Shown here in pieces: positions 33,935-42,919 of a stretch of DNA of 52,492 nucleotides. Numbering within the stretch: position 1 is the stretch's first letter; each line of letters begins with the position of its first letter. The notes below the pieces were generated by a model. That model was given only the letters and a program-made list of their open reading frames with translations, was not told the origin of the DNA and did no database searches. Source of the DNA: Clostridia bacterium (GTDB lineage Bacteria > Bacillota > Clostridia > RGIG6154); NCBI GenBank assembly GCA_017410375.1, contig JAFQQW010000025.1, positions 1 to 52,492 of the forward strand, read 5' to 3'. Made by a program: the position numbers and the translations under genes.

Positions 33935-36900
33935 ATGACAAGAAAAATCCTGGCGTTGGTTTTAAGCTTAGTGATGGTTCTTTCATGCATGCCGGCACTG
34001 TCTGCTTTTGCAGCAGATACAAAGACGGATTTTGAGCCTTTTGACTTAAAATACGGCACACACGGCTATGATATGAAGGAAAGCTTTCGCTTTGTTGTAT
34101 CCAACGCAAGCATTCCTTTCGAGGTGACAGCAACCAATATGCTGAACCTCAAAGTAGAAGGTGAATTTGAGGCAGAAGGAAAAACCATTCCTTTTTCCAG
34201 CAGAATTACAGGCGTTGAACTGCGTGACGGCAGCAGCGTTCTGATTATTCCCGGAACAGAGGAAGTTCCTGCTTCTGAATGGCGAGATGTAACAAACAAA
34301 TATCCGCCACACACCTTTAACCTTAAGGTGTACCCCGAAATTGTAAAGGTAGAGATTAAGCCTTCGCAGATTGTGGTTGAAACGGATGAAACACCTGTCC
34401 CCATGAAATACAGAGAAAACTGTGTTTACTATTTCTTAAACAAAGTAAACTTCCAGAATGAGTTAGGCGGTTGGGCAAACGATACCCAGTCTCAGCTCGG
34501 CAACCTTTACGGTGGCGGTGCAGCGGGTGCAACAGCTTCTGCTGATCTGGTTTTACCTTACGATGAAACCTACTATATCTGGGTGCGTGCAAGAGACTAT
34601 GCAGGCGACCGTCCCGGTACACGCTATATGAATGCCGCAATTGACGGTACAACTTTACCGAACACGTTGGGTAAGCACGGTCAGGAAGGTTTTGCTTGGG
34701 AGCTTGCAGGCTCGGTTGATTTAAAAGCCGGTGCGCACGAGTTTTCCATGATACACACCAGCGGTCATTACGGAAGATTTGATATGGTTTGTGTAACCGA
34801 TGACAAACGCTTTGAACCGGTAAACAGCTTGCCGACTTTAGTGGAAATTGTGAACACCAATACATATGATCCGACTAAAGTTGTACCCTTTGAAAAAAAC
34901 AACGAGGTTAAAATCGATCCCAACAGACCGAAAACCGATATCGCTGTTAAATTCAATGACGAATGGATGCAGTTTGATGTAGACCCCGTTTTAGTGAACG
35001 ACAGAACCATGGTACCGCTCCGTGCCATTTTTGAAAAGCTCGGCTGTGATGTTTCCTGGGATGATGCGACTGAAACTGCAATTGCAAAAAGAAACGGTAC
35101 AATTGTAACCGTAACGGTTGGCTCGAACACGGCAACCATTGCAGGTGAACCGAAATATCTGGATCAGCCTCCGGTGCTTTTAAATGACAGAATCATGGTG
35201 CCGTTGCGCTTTGTATCCGAAGCGTTTGGTTGCTATGTAGAATGGGAAGATGCAACCCAGAGTGTATATATCGAAGCAGATGAAGTGCCGTATGCATTTT
35301 ATGTAACCGGTGACAGCTTTGGTACGCTTGGTACATGGTCCAGCCAGCCTGACGGTTTGTTACAGGGTATTTCTGTTGCAAGCAATGAGAATGGCTTTGA
35401 CGGAAACGGTGCAGAACCCGCTGTTGCAACCTTTAACATTACCAAAGCAGGTACTTATAAGCTTTGGATTCGTGCGAAAGACTATGCAACCAACAAGCCC
35501 GGTTCCCGTTACTTCCACATCAGCTTTAACGGTCAAAAATATCCGGAAAAGTTTGGTGACCACGGTAAAGAAGGCTTTGCCTGGGAAGAAGCAGGTACTT
35601 ATGAATTACAGCCCGGCAGTTACAACTTAGAGCTGCTGGATACTTCCGGCTTCTTTGCTCGTTTTAACGGTGCATTCTTAACCTCGGACGTAGACTTTGT
35701 TCCGCCCGCATCTGAATCGGATCTTCGCAAGATTGCAGCACCTTATAATGCGCTGGATGAAATTTTGCCCGCAACGTATCCGGGCTATGTTACCGAAGAT
35801 ATTGCGGTTGCAAAAACCGATTCGATTGAAAATGAAACTACAAAGGTGGTATTCTATCAGGGTGCCTCCTCTAAAGGCAATATTGTACAGTATGAAATCT
35901 TTGCAAAAGACCCGAGCGGCAACTGGCAGCTTGTAAAGGGCAAGAACGAAGAAAGCGGTTTCTTAATGAAATCTGCCGCAACAACTGATCTTGCAAATAA
36001 CGCTATTGGTTCGGGCATCGGTTTGTCTGTAAATAAAAACGGCACGACCATTTCGGGTACCGTGGATAACTATTACCGTATGGGTGATACCACATGGTTG
36101 ATTCCGGACGATTTTATTAAGGTTTCGGATTCCGAAGTGAAGCTGTACTTCCCGGCAAACGATAAAGTTGCATTCTCTGCAACCTATTCGTTTGACGATT
36201 TGGTAAAAGACCTTAAGGTTTCAATTGATGCAACTTTCAATCAGCCCGGTGACTATTCCTTCTCGATGTTTAACGGTGACGGTGTTGAAATGGAAGATTT
36301 CCATACTGTAACTGCACCGATGCTTTATGTAAAGCACGACATTCCGGATTCTCCGGTTGTTATTACACAGCCCTGGATGTTCACACCTATGAACACCTTG
36401 TATTTTACCGCTGACAATAACAAGAAAACTCCCGGATTGGAACTGACTTCAGGTCTTGTAGTAGACCCGACTTGTGTTGACCAGCGTTATACACATCCTG
36501 ATACCTCCGATTTTGGTACAATTTTCTATACAACAAGCGGTAAGGTTCGTCCCTCGTTGGTTGCACCTATGCTTGGTACAGACAGATGTACCTTTGCGGC
36601 AGGGGATACCTATAACTTCTCTTATAGAATTGTAAACCGCTTTGAATACTGGTATGATACCTTTAAGCACGTTGCGGTTGATATGTATAACAATACCGAC
36701 CTTCGTACCAACTACTATGGCTCTATCAATGATTCTATCTACAACATCGTAGATTTGATGAAGGATGATTTCTATGGTGGTTGGAGCGATGATTGGATGG
36801 GCTGGTACAACATGGAAGGCCAAAACCTTGTTTCACAGTCCAACTCCATGATTTTGTTCCAGAGATATCTGCTCTCGGAAGACCCTGAACTTTTAGAAGA

Positions 36901-39052
36901 AAGAGTTGTTCCCACCATTGCGTATGTACTTTCCAGAGGTGGCGCACACTTCCTGCCTTCGCATGAGTATTCCACAGAAAGCTATGCAAAATCCATGGCA
37001 CCTCTTTCAGGTTATGCAAACATTTATGGTGCCTCTGTTTGGGGCGGTATGTATGAAATGTCCCAGGGCAGAATGCCGTATCTTTTAAATCATGCAATCA
37101 CAAATGCAAGTAAAAGCAGTGTAACCCATGCAGGTGCGGTTTATAAATACACAGGCTCTGAAGAAGATAAGAAAGCTTTGATTGAGACTGCTGATAAATA
37201 TATGGCAAACAATGCATTTACAGGTGCAGGTCGAGAAAAATATCTGATTAACGGCTTTGTTTACGGTGACTATATTACAATAACTGCTACCTTGACTGCA
37301 GCATACGAATTAACAGGCGATAAGAAGTATTTGGATGCCGCTGAAGAAGCCGGCAGACTCTTGATGACTGTTATCTGGACAACCGGCTATCAGAATGATT
37401 ACGCAACCAACACCGTTCGTGTAGATCCTGCCGAAGTTGTTAAACGTCCCGTTAATGTAGACGTTGCAGGCTATAACTTCTTCTGGCACGGGGAACAGAA
37501 ATGGAGACCCGGTAACGAAGACGGCTTTGACTATAGTGCAAAAGAGCTTTACGATATGGGAACCGGAATCATGATTCCGGAAGAAGAAATTCCCGGCTGG
37601 CTGGCTGCACCTACCGCACACGGCACCGAGCATTCTTCCACCCCCGGTCACGGTAACGTAATTACCATGAACAACTGGTTGGGTATGATGGTAAGACTTT
37701 CCAAGTACACAGGCGATGAATGGTTTGAAACCCAGGCAAGAAACGCGATTGTAGGTCGTTACCAGAACTATCCCGGTTACTATATTGACCGCTATGTAAG
37801 CAGCCCGATGCATGCAGATTATCCCTACAAAGGACCTGACATCACATCGCTTTACTGGCACCATATTCCGATTTATCTGGCAATGGTAGAAGATTTCTTA
37901 ATCAACGAAGCGTGGGCAAAATCCAACGGCAATGTAGACTTCCCGTATCTGTACCAGAGCGGTTATGCATACTTTAATTCTTACCAATTCGGTCACGCCG
38001 CAGGTAAGTTCTATGATGAAGAAGATATGTGGCTCTGGATTGACAGAGACATCATTAATCCCGACAGTATCAATATTGACTACATCACTGCAAAGAAAGA
38101 CGGCGTTTTAGGTATCGAACTGATGAACGAAGATAATAAGGAACTTACCACCACTGTTAAATTGGGTGCTAAGATTCCGAATGCAGAATCTATCAATACC
38201 ACCGCAACACTTTATGATGAAAACGGTAACAAATCTACTGTGGACATCGTAAATGGTGCGTTTACCGTAACAATTCCGTCTAAGGGTATGCGAGCATTGG
38301 TTATTAAGGATATTGCGGTAGAAACTCCGAAATATGTTCGTGAGTACAGCTACTCCAATGAGCTTGGTTCTACCATGAGTGCACACACTAACGGTTTGGG
38401 TTATGTAATCCAGGTTGTGGATGATTTCTATCATGCATACATCTATATCTCCGATACTACCGATGATGTGAAGAGCGCAACCCTCACATATACCGTAAAC
38501 GGTGAAACCAAAACTGTAACGGATACCACCCAGGGCTTGGAATGGCTCATTAAGGTGGATGACCCGAATGCAGAATTCACTTACACAATTGAAGTGGAAA
38601 AAGCAGACGGCACAAAAGCATCCTACGGTGGCGGCACCTTAAAGACCCTTGCAAATTCTGAATTGAAGGGAACAGGTGTTACCAAACAGCAGGCGCCTGT
38701 TGCAGGTACAGATACAAATGCAAGTGTACCGGCAAATACATTAAAGTTTGATGCGTTTGATTTGACCTACGGTTCACAGGGTATGCAGCCCGGTGTCTTC
38801 CGCTTTGTGGTAAGCAAGACAGCGATTCCGTTTGAAATCAAAGAAGCAAAAGATGCCATCGGCTTAATTGTAAAAGGTGAGTTGGTAAACGGCAGCGAAA
38901 AGATTCCGTTCGAAAGCTATATTTCAAACGTAGAGTTCCGTGACACAGCTTATGTATTGGTTGTCAAGGAAACAGCTGAGGTTGACTCATCTGTCTACAC
39001 TGACAACAGCAAGGGCCACAAATTTGTCCTTAAAGTTTGTCCGCAGGAATAA
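33935..39052 (+). CDS. Giant secreted CAZyme-like protein D (paralogue of C)
   Basis: 1705 residues, co-linear with protein C throughout. Signal peptide ~1-27 (ends SAFAA), unnamed module (~30-140), carbohydrate-binding-like module 1 (~155-290), stalk domain (~330-450, VNDRTMVPLRAIFEKLGC / LNDRIMVPLRFVSEAFGC), carbohydrate-binding-like module 2 (~450-590), large beta domain, helical toroid-like region with FFWHGEQKW and TEHSSTPGHGN (E1232, H1233, H1239), beta-sandwich, Ig-like domain, terminal unnamed module (~1605-1705) beginning FDAFDLTYGSQGM. ATG 33935 has AGGAGAG 6 bases upstream; the in-frame ATG at 33929 directly abuts that site and is less likely. Two consensus promoters make this probably the best expressed of the four. 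L-rhamnose isomerase follows 150 bases downstream in its own unit. Confidence 0.85.
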   Translation: MTRKILALVLSLVMVLSCMPALSAFAADTKTDFEPFDLKYGTHGYDMKESFRFVVSNASIPFEVTATNMLNLKVEGEFEAEGKTIPFSSRITGVELRDGSSVLIIPGTEEVPASEWRDVTNKYPPHTFNLKVYPEIVKVEIKPSQIVVETDETPVPMKYRENCVYYFLNKVNFQNELGGWANDTQSQLGNLYGGGAAGATASADLVLPYDETYYIWVRARDYAGDRPGTRYMNAAIDGTTLPNTLGKHGQEGFAWELAGSVDLKAGAHEFSMIHTSGHYGRFDMVCVTDDKRFEPVNSLPTLVEIVNTNTYDPTKVVPFEKNNEVKIDPNRPKTDIAVKFNDEWMQFDVDPVLVNDRTMVPLRAIFEKLGCDVSWDDATETAIAKRNGTIVTVTVGSNTATIAGEPKYLDQPPVLLNDRIMVPLRFVSEAFGCYVEWEDATQSVYIEADEVPYAFYVTGDSFGTLGTWSSQPDGLLQGISVASNENGFDGNGAEPAVATFNITKAGTYKLWIRAKDYATNKPGSRYFHISFNGQKYPEKFGDHGKEGFAWEEAGTYELQPGSYNLELLDTSGFFARFNGAFLTSDVDFVPPASESDLRKIAAPYNALDEILPATYPGYVTEDIAVAKTDSIENETTKVVFYQGASSKGNIVQYEIFAKDPSGNWQLVKGKNEESGFLMKSAATTDLANNAIGSGIGLSVNKNGTTISGTVDNYYRMGDTTWLIPDDFIKVSDSEVKLYFPANDKVAFSATYSFDDLVKDLKVSIDATFNQPGDYSFSMFNGDGVEMEDFHTVTAPMLYVKHDIPDSPVVITQPWMFTPMNTLYFTADNNKKTPGLELTSGLVVDPTCVDQRYTHPDTSDFGTIFYTTSGKVRPSLVAPMLGTDRCTFAAGDTYNFSYRIVNRFEYWYDTFKHVAVDMYNNTDLRTNYYGSINDSIYNIVDLMKDDFYGGWSDDWMGWYNMEGQNLVSQSNSMILFQRYLLSEDPELLEERVVPTIAYVLSRGGAHFLPSHEYSTESYAKSMAPLSGYANIYGASVWGGMYEMSQGRMPYLLNHAITNASKSSVTHAGAVYKYTGSEEDKKALIETADKYMANNAFTGAGREKYLINGFVYGDYITITATLTAAYELTGDKKYLDAAEEAGRLLMTVIWTTGYQNDYATNTVRVDPAEVVKRPVNVDVAGYNFFWHGEQKWRPGNEDGFDYSAKELYDMGTGIMIPEEEIPGWLAAPTAHGTEHSSTPGHGNVITMNNWLGMMVRLSKYTGDEWFETQARNAIVGRYQNYPGYYIDRYVSSPMHADYPYKGPDITSLYWHHIPIYLAMVEDFLINEAWAKSNGNVDFPYLYQSGYAYFNSYQFGHAAGKFYDEEDMWLWIDRDIINPDSINIDYITAKKDGVLGIELMNEDNKELTTTVKLGAKIPNAESINTTATLYDENGNKSTVDIVNGAFTVTIPSKGMRALVIKDIAVETPKYVREYSYSNELGSTMSAHTNGLGYVIQVVDDFYHAYIYISDTTDDVKSATLTYTVNGETKTVTDTTQGLEWLIKVDDPNAEFTYTIEVEKADGTKASYGGGTLKTLANSELKGTGVTKQQAPVAGTDTNASVPANTLKFDAFDLTYGSQGMQPGVFRFVVSKTAIPFEIKEAKDAIGLIVKGELVNGSEKIPFESYISNVEFRDTAYVLVVKETAEVDSSVYTDNSKGHKFVLKVCPQE

Positions 39053-39060
39053 AATAACAA

Positions 39061-39098
39061 AAAATGCAAGCATACTGATGTATGTTTGCATTTTTTTA
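39061..39098 (+). terminator. Rho-independent terminator
   Basis: A long stem AAAATGCAAGCATAC / GTATGTTTGCATTTT with one G-U pair and a short TGAT-type loop, followed by T7. Confidence 0.8.
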
Positions 39099-39136
39099 CA
39101 GTTTATATAAAAATACTATAAAGTAAAAAAAGACCA

Positions 39137-39165
39137 TTGATTTTTTGGGAAAAATATACTAAAAT
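39137..39165 (+). promoter_or_regulatory. Sigma-A promoter of rhaA
   Basis: TTGATT (39137-39142), 17-base spacer, TAAAAT (39160-39165). Confidence 0.6.
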
Positions 39166-39201
39166 ATAAATATAGAGTAAAACAAAAAGGAGGAAATGAA
39201 T

Positions 39202-40443
39202 ATGACTGCATATGAAATTGCAAAAGAAAAATACGCTGCGATAGGCGTAAATACTGAAAAAGCCATTGAGGCACTTAAAAAAATCTCTGTTTCCATTCAT
39301 TGTTGGCAGGGTGATGACGTAAGTGGTTTTGAAAATCCGGATGGCGATTTAACCGGCGGTATCCAGACAACCGGTAATTATCCCGGTAAAGCAAGAACGC
39401 CCGAGGAATTGCGTTCCGATATTGTGAAAATGCTTACATATATTCCCGGCAAACACAAAATCAGCATCCATGCGTCCTATGCTGAAACGGATGGTGAAAA
39501 GGTTGAACGTGATAAATTAGAACCTAAACATTTTCAAGGCTGGATTGACTGGGCAAAAGAAAACAAGATTGGTCTTGACTATAACCACACTTTGTTCTCA
39601 CATCCGCTTTCCGCTGACGGCTTTACTTTAAGCCATGTTAACGATGATATCCGTAAATTCTGGATTGAACACTGCATCAAGGGCAGAGAAATTGCAGAAT
39701 ATATCGGTGAACAGCTGCAGGATAAGGTTATGAATAACCTCTGGATTCCGGACGGCTTTAAGGATATTCCTGTTGACCGTTATACACCCAGAAAGCTTTT
39801 GAACGATTCTCTGGATCAGGTTTTTGCTAAAGAAACAAAATGGAATGTGGATGCTGTAGAAAGCAAGGTGTTTGGTATCGGCTCTGAAAGCTGTGTAATT
39901 GGCTCTCATGAATTTTATACCGGCTATGCTGTAAAGAATCAGAAGTACATTACCTTAGATACCGGTCATTTCCATCCCACAGAAGTGGTTTCCAATAAAA
40001 TCACAGGTATTATTGATTTTGTTCCGGGTATTCTGCTTCACGTTTCCCGTCCGGTTCGTTGGGACTCTGACCATGTAGTTATTTTGGATGATGAACTGCA
40101 GACCTTAGCTGCCGAGATTGCAAGAAACAACTTCTTTGATAAGATTGCAATCGGTCTTGACTTCTTTGATGCTTCCATTAACCGTATCGCGGCATGGACA
40201 ATCGGTACAAGAAATACATTAAAAGCATTCTTAATCGGCTTACTTGAACCGACTTCGGCACTTAAGGATTACGAACATAAATTCGACTATACCTCCAGAC
40301 TTGCAATTTTAGAAGAATTAAAATCTATGCCCTGGGCAGATGTATGGAACGAATACTGCGAACGTGAAAATGTCCCCGTTGGTCTTGATTGGCTTAAGGA
40401 TGTTAAAAAATACGAAGCAGACGTATTACTTAAGAGAAACTAA
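39202..40443 (+). CDS. rhaA: L-rhamnose isomerase
   Basis: 413 residues, close to the ~419 of E. coli RhaA and alignable over the full length. The signature segments [92 protein letters not shown] and [18 protein letters not shown] are all present, including the His/Asp/Glu metal ligands. It converts L-rhamnose to L-rhamnulose in the cytoplasm. ATG 39202 has AAGGAGG 8 bases upstream; ATG 39196 is too close. No rhamnulokinase, aldolase or mutarotase is adjacent, so the rest of the pathway must lie elsewhere. It follows the giant secreted protein genes, hinting that they release rhamnose. Confidence 0.97.
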   Translation: MTAYEIAKEKYAAIGVNTEKAIEALKKISVSIHCWQGDDVSGFENPDGDLTGGIQTTGNYPGKARTPEELRSDIVKMLTYIPGKHKISIHASYAETDGEKVERDKLEPKHFQGWIDWAKENKIGLDYNHTLFSHPLSADGFTLSHVNDDIRKFWIEHCIKGREIAEYIGEQLQDKVMNNLWIPDGFKDIPVDRYTPRKLLNDSLDQVFAKETKWNVDAVESKVFGIGSESCVIGSHEFYTGYAVKNQKYITLDTGHFHPTEVVSNKITGIIDFVPGILLHVSRPVRWDSDHVVILDDELQTLAAEIARNNFFDKIAIGLDFFDASINRIAAWTIGTRNTLKAFLIGLLEPTSALKDYEHKFDYTSRLAILEELKSMPWADVWNEYCERENVPVGLDWLKDVKKYEADVLLKRN

Positions 40444-40447
40444 TCTT

Positions 40448-40482
40448 AAAAAACACCGAAAAGATATTTTCGGTGTTTTTCT
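40448..40482 (+). terminator. Terminator of rhaA
   Basis: Stem AAAAACACCGAAAA / TTTTCGGTGTTTTT around loop GATA, directly after the stop. Confidence 0.85.
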
Positions 40483-40510
40483 TGTTCTTTTTTGAAAAAT
40501 GTGTTATACT
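40482..40510 (+). promoter_or_regulatory. Sigma-A promoter of the hydrolase-PPTase operon
   Basis: TTGTTC (40482-40487), 17-base spacer, TATACT (40505-40510) with extended TGT. The -35 overlaps the T-tract end of the rhaA terminator. Confidence 0.5.
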
Positions 40511-40542
40511 ATATTCGGAAAATTTCTAAAGGGAGTGAAAAA

Positions 40543-41544
40543 ATGCGGTATCAACCCACATACCGGTTTGATGTGATACAGGATGCGCTTTACGAATCAG
40601 AAATGCTTAAAGCTGAGCAGGAACTTGAAAAATACGCAAATTATGATACCGTAACTTCTTTTGATGACGCAAAGCTTTTTTGTGTGTATTATCTTGCTGA
40701 AAATCCAAGGGCGAGTGTTGTATTTGTGCATGGCTTTAAAGAGTTTACAAAAAAATATTGCGAGCTTGCTTTATATTTCCTGCAGATGGGCTACAATGTG
40801 TTTCTGTATGACCAAAGAGGACATGGTCTGTCACACAGGGAAACGGAAGATGAAACGGTTATCCATATCAATCGTTTTGAGGATTATGTGGAGGATTTAC
40901 ACTGTGTTATACAGACGGTTGTGTTACCGCAAAGTCAGAAAATTCCCGTTTATCTGTATGCGCATTCCATGGGGGGAGCGGTGGCACTTTTATATCTTTC
41001 GGCACATAATGAAACTGTAAAAAAAGCACTTCTTTCCGCTCCGATGGTTTATCCGGTCTGTATGTCTCTTCCGCGGAAAGTGCTGCGTTTTCTGGTGAAA
41101 AAGAATGCCGGAAAGGATGGCTGGACCGCCAAATCAACTGAAAATGCTTTTTTTGATCCGAATCAGAAATATATTTACAGCAGTGATTTAAGTGAATGTC
41201 GGTTTAAACGTATTTTAAATTACCGTATTGCCGAGCCGAAATATCAGTATTCTACTGCTTCGCACCGTTGGAATTATGAAGCGTTGGGGGTTATTGAAAA
41301 GCTTTTTGATAAAAAGAACCTCCGCCAAATCCATGCTGAAATTTTTATGGTCAGTGCAGGGCAGGATACAGTTGTTGAGAATAAACCGCAGCAAAAGCTT
41401 GCAAAACAGCTCAAGTGCAAATTCAAATGTTTAGAGCACGCCAAGCATAGCTTGTACACACAAAAGGATACGGATTTGCAAGCTTATCTGGAAAAAGTTT
41501 TTGCTTTTTTTGATTCTGACAGAAAGGGGAGTGTTACGTCATGA
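40543..41544 (+). CDS. Alpha/beta hydrolase, monoacylglycerol lipase-like
   Basis: 333 residues. The fold markers are SVVFVHGFKEF (oxyanion region, ~65), YDQRGHGLS (~90), the nucleophile elbow AHSMGG (~145), an Asp in SAGQDTVVEN (~275) and the catalytic His in EHAKHSLY (~305). This is the Ser-Asp-His arrangement of lysophospholipase/monoacylglycerol lipase (Hydrolase_4) enzymes, which release fatty acids from mono- or lyso-lipids. No signal peptide, so it is cytoplasmic or membrane-associated. ATG 40543 has GGGAG 8 bases upstream. Its stop overlaps the start of the phosphopantetheinyl transferase (ATGA), so the pair is translationally coupled. Confidence 0.88.
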   Translation: MRYQPTYRFDVIQDALYESEMLKAEQELEKYANYDTVTSFDDAKLFCVYYLAENPRASVVFVHGFKEFTKKYCELALYFLQMGYNVFLYDQRGHGLSHRETEDETVIHINRFEDYVEDLHCVIQTVVLPQSQKIPVYLYAHSMGGAVALLYLSAHNETVKKALLSAPMVYPVCMSLPRKVLRFLVKKNAGKDGWTAKSTENAFFDPNQKYIYSSDLSECRFKRILNYRIAEPKYQYSTASHRWNYEALGVIEKLFDKKNLRQIHAEIFMVSAGQDTVVENKPQQKLAKQLKCKFKCLEHAKHSLYTQKDTDLQAYLEKVFAFFDSDRKGSVTS

Positions 41545-42137
41545 AGGAGATCCGCTACCTCTTCTTATCGGATATTTCGGACACAGACTTAACCAAAACC
41601 TTTTACGCAATGAGTCCGATGCGGCGTCAAAAGGTGTTAAAAGCATTGCGTGATACAGATAAAAAAATGACGTTAGCGGGCGAATTTCTGGCTCGTCAAA
41701 TGATAGAGACACATTTCGGCATTCCATTTGATAAAATGGAAATTTCAGAGACGGAAAAAGGAAAACCCTTTGTGCTTGATTTTCCGCTGTATTTCAGCAT
41801 CAGCCATTCCGGTGATATGGTTGCTGTTGCAATTTCTGATACGGAAATCGGCATAGACATCCAAAAATGCCGTCCGGTTTCTGTAAATCTTGTGAAGCGT
41901 GTTTGTAAAGCCAATGAACTTTCGTATGTTTTGGGCAAAATGCCCGAAAAAGAACCGTTGTCAGACGTTCAGATGGAACGTTTTTTTGAAATCTGGACTG
42001 CCAAAGAAGCATATTTTAAATGTATTGGCACGGGAATCACCCGATTTCAAAGAGTAGACACTTTTTCAAAGGAACTTGAAAAGGAGAAAATCAAAATTGG
42101 TGACTATATTTTGCATACAGTTACAATAAAACGGTGA
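41541..42137 (+). CDS. 4'-phosphopantetheinyl transferase, Sfp type
   Basis: 198 residues, short relative to Sfp (~224) but with both family motifs: IGIDIQKCRPV (~105) and FEIWTAKEAYFKCIGTGI (~150), which supply the Mg2+ and coenzyme A ligands. It moves the phosphopantetheine arm of CoA onto an acyl or peptidyl carrier protein. No carrier protein, NRPS or PKS gene is in the window; the client might be the fatty acid ACP, or a carrier encoded elsewhere that works with the acyl-CoA-ligase-like protein on the opposite strand. Overlaps the hydrolase stop by four bases. Confidence 0.9.
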   Translation: MKEIRYLFLSDISDTDLTKTFYAMSPMRRQKVLKALRDTDKKMTLAGEFLARQMIETHFGIPFDKMEISETEKGKPFVLDFPLYFSISHSGDMVAVAISDTEIGIDIQKCRPVSVNLVKRVCKANELSYVLGKMPEKEPLSDVQMERFFEIWTAKEAYFKCIGTGITRFQRVDTFSKELEKEKIKIGDYILHTVTIKR

Positions 42138-42162
42138 ACAAGTCTGCTCACCGTTTTTTAAT
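42128..42162. terminator. Convergent terminator
   Basis: Stem AAAACGGTGA / TCACCGTTTT around ACAAGTCTGC, followed by T-rich sequence. It overlaps the 3' ends of both convergent genes. Confidence 0.6.
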
Positions 42163-42901
42163 ATCCAAATATAAAATAAAGAACACCGTAAATAATCGGT
42201 TGATGTAAAACGTAAATGTAAAGGGTGTTTCTTCCAATCCATTCCAGCCAGCGTATGCGTATGCAGGAAAGATGCTTCAGCCAGTCTCTTTGCTTAAAAA
42301 TGTGATGCAGAAAAAAACCGGCTTCGTATAAAAACAGCCACGGAACAAGCGGAAAATAATCGGATGAATAAAAATCCGGTGCAGGAAATCCCAGGTAAGC
42401 AGTAAATAAATTACAATAAAGAAATTCAGGCAACTTTGCTTTGAAATGCCCCAATCCGATATAGCCAAACGAAACATTTTTTGTCAGTACAAACAGCAGA
42501 ACAAACAAGATGAAACCAATATACGGGTTCACTTTTTTGAGGGGCTTGTCTAAAACAGGCATCAAAAGCATGCCTGTTCCGATTAAGCTTAAAATCCCAA
42601 AATGTATAGGCGAGTCGGGAAATACAACTAAAGTAACAGCTGTTATAATCAAAGAAAAAGCCAGCACAACAAGCGTTCTGCTGATTTTCTGACGGCTTAA
42701 CGGTCTGCAAAAGCCGGAAAGCAATACAAACAGCCACCTGCCAAGCTCCTGGTAATAAAAAGTCTTGTCGAAATCAAGCCACGGAATCTCTATGTTGTAA
42801 ATGTAAATTAAATCCCATATGCCGTGCAGAACAACCATGTTCAATATTGCAAATCCGCGAAGAATGTCTAAGATTGCATAACGTTCTTTTTTCTGTGTCA
42901 T
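42158..42901 (-). CDS. Multi-TM acyltransferase, DUF1624/HGSNAT-like
   Basis: 247 residues, about seven membrane helices. The N-terminal RYAILDILRGFAILNMVVLHGIWDL is the signature of the heparan-alpha-glucosaminide N-acetyltransferase-type domain, with the candidate catalytic His in VVLHG. WIGRNTLYIYVLHQPIIYG near the C-terminus is also typical of acyltransferase-3/DUF1624 proteins. These proteins move acyl groups across the membrane onto sugars; the substrate here is unknown. ATG 42901 has GGAGG 9 bases upstream. It follows the acyl-CoA-ligase-like gene after 18 bases, so the two form an operon, possibly for an acyl modification of a surface glycan. Confidence 0.82.
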   Translation of the reverse strand: MTQKKERYAILDILRGFAILNMVVLHGIWDLIYIYNIEIPWLDFDKTFYYQELGRWLFVLLSGFCRPLSRQKISRTLVVLAFSLIITAVTLVVFPDSPIHFGILSLIGTGMLLMPVLDKPLKKVNPYIGFILFVLLFVLTKNVSFGYIGLGHFKAKLPEFLYCNLFTAYLGFPAPDFYSSDYFPLVPWLFLYEAGFFLHHIFKQRDWLKHLSCIRIRWLEWIGRNTLYIYVLHQPIIYGVLYFIFGY

Positions 42902-42919
42902 AAATGACAACCTCCAATG

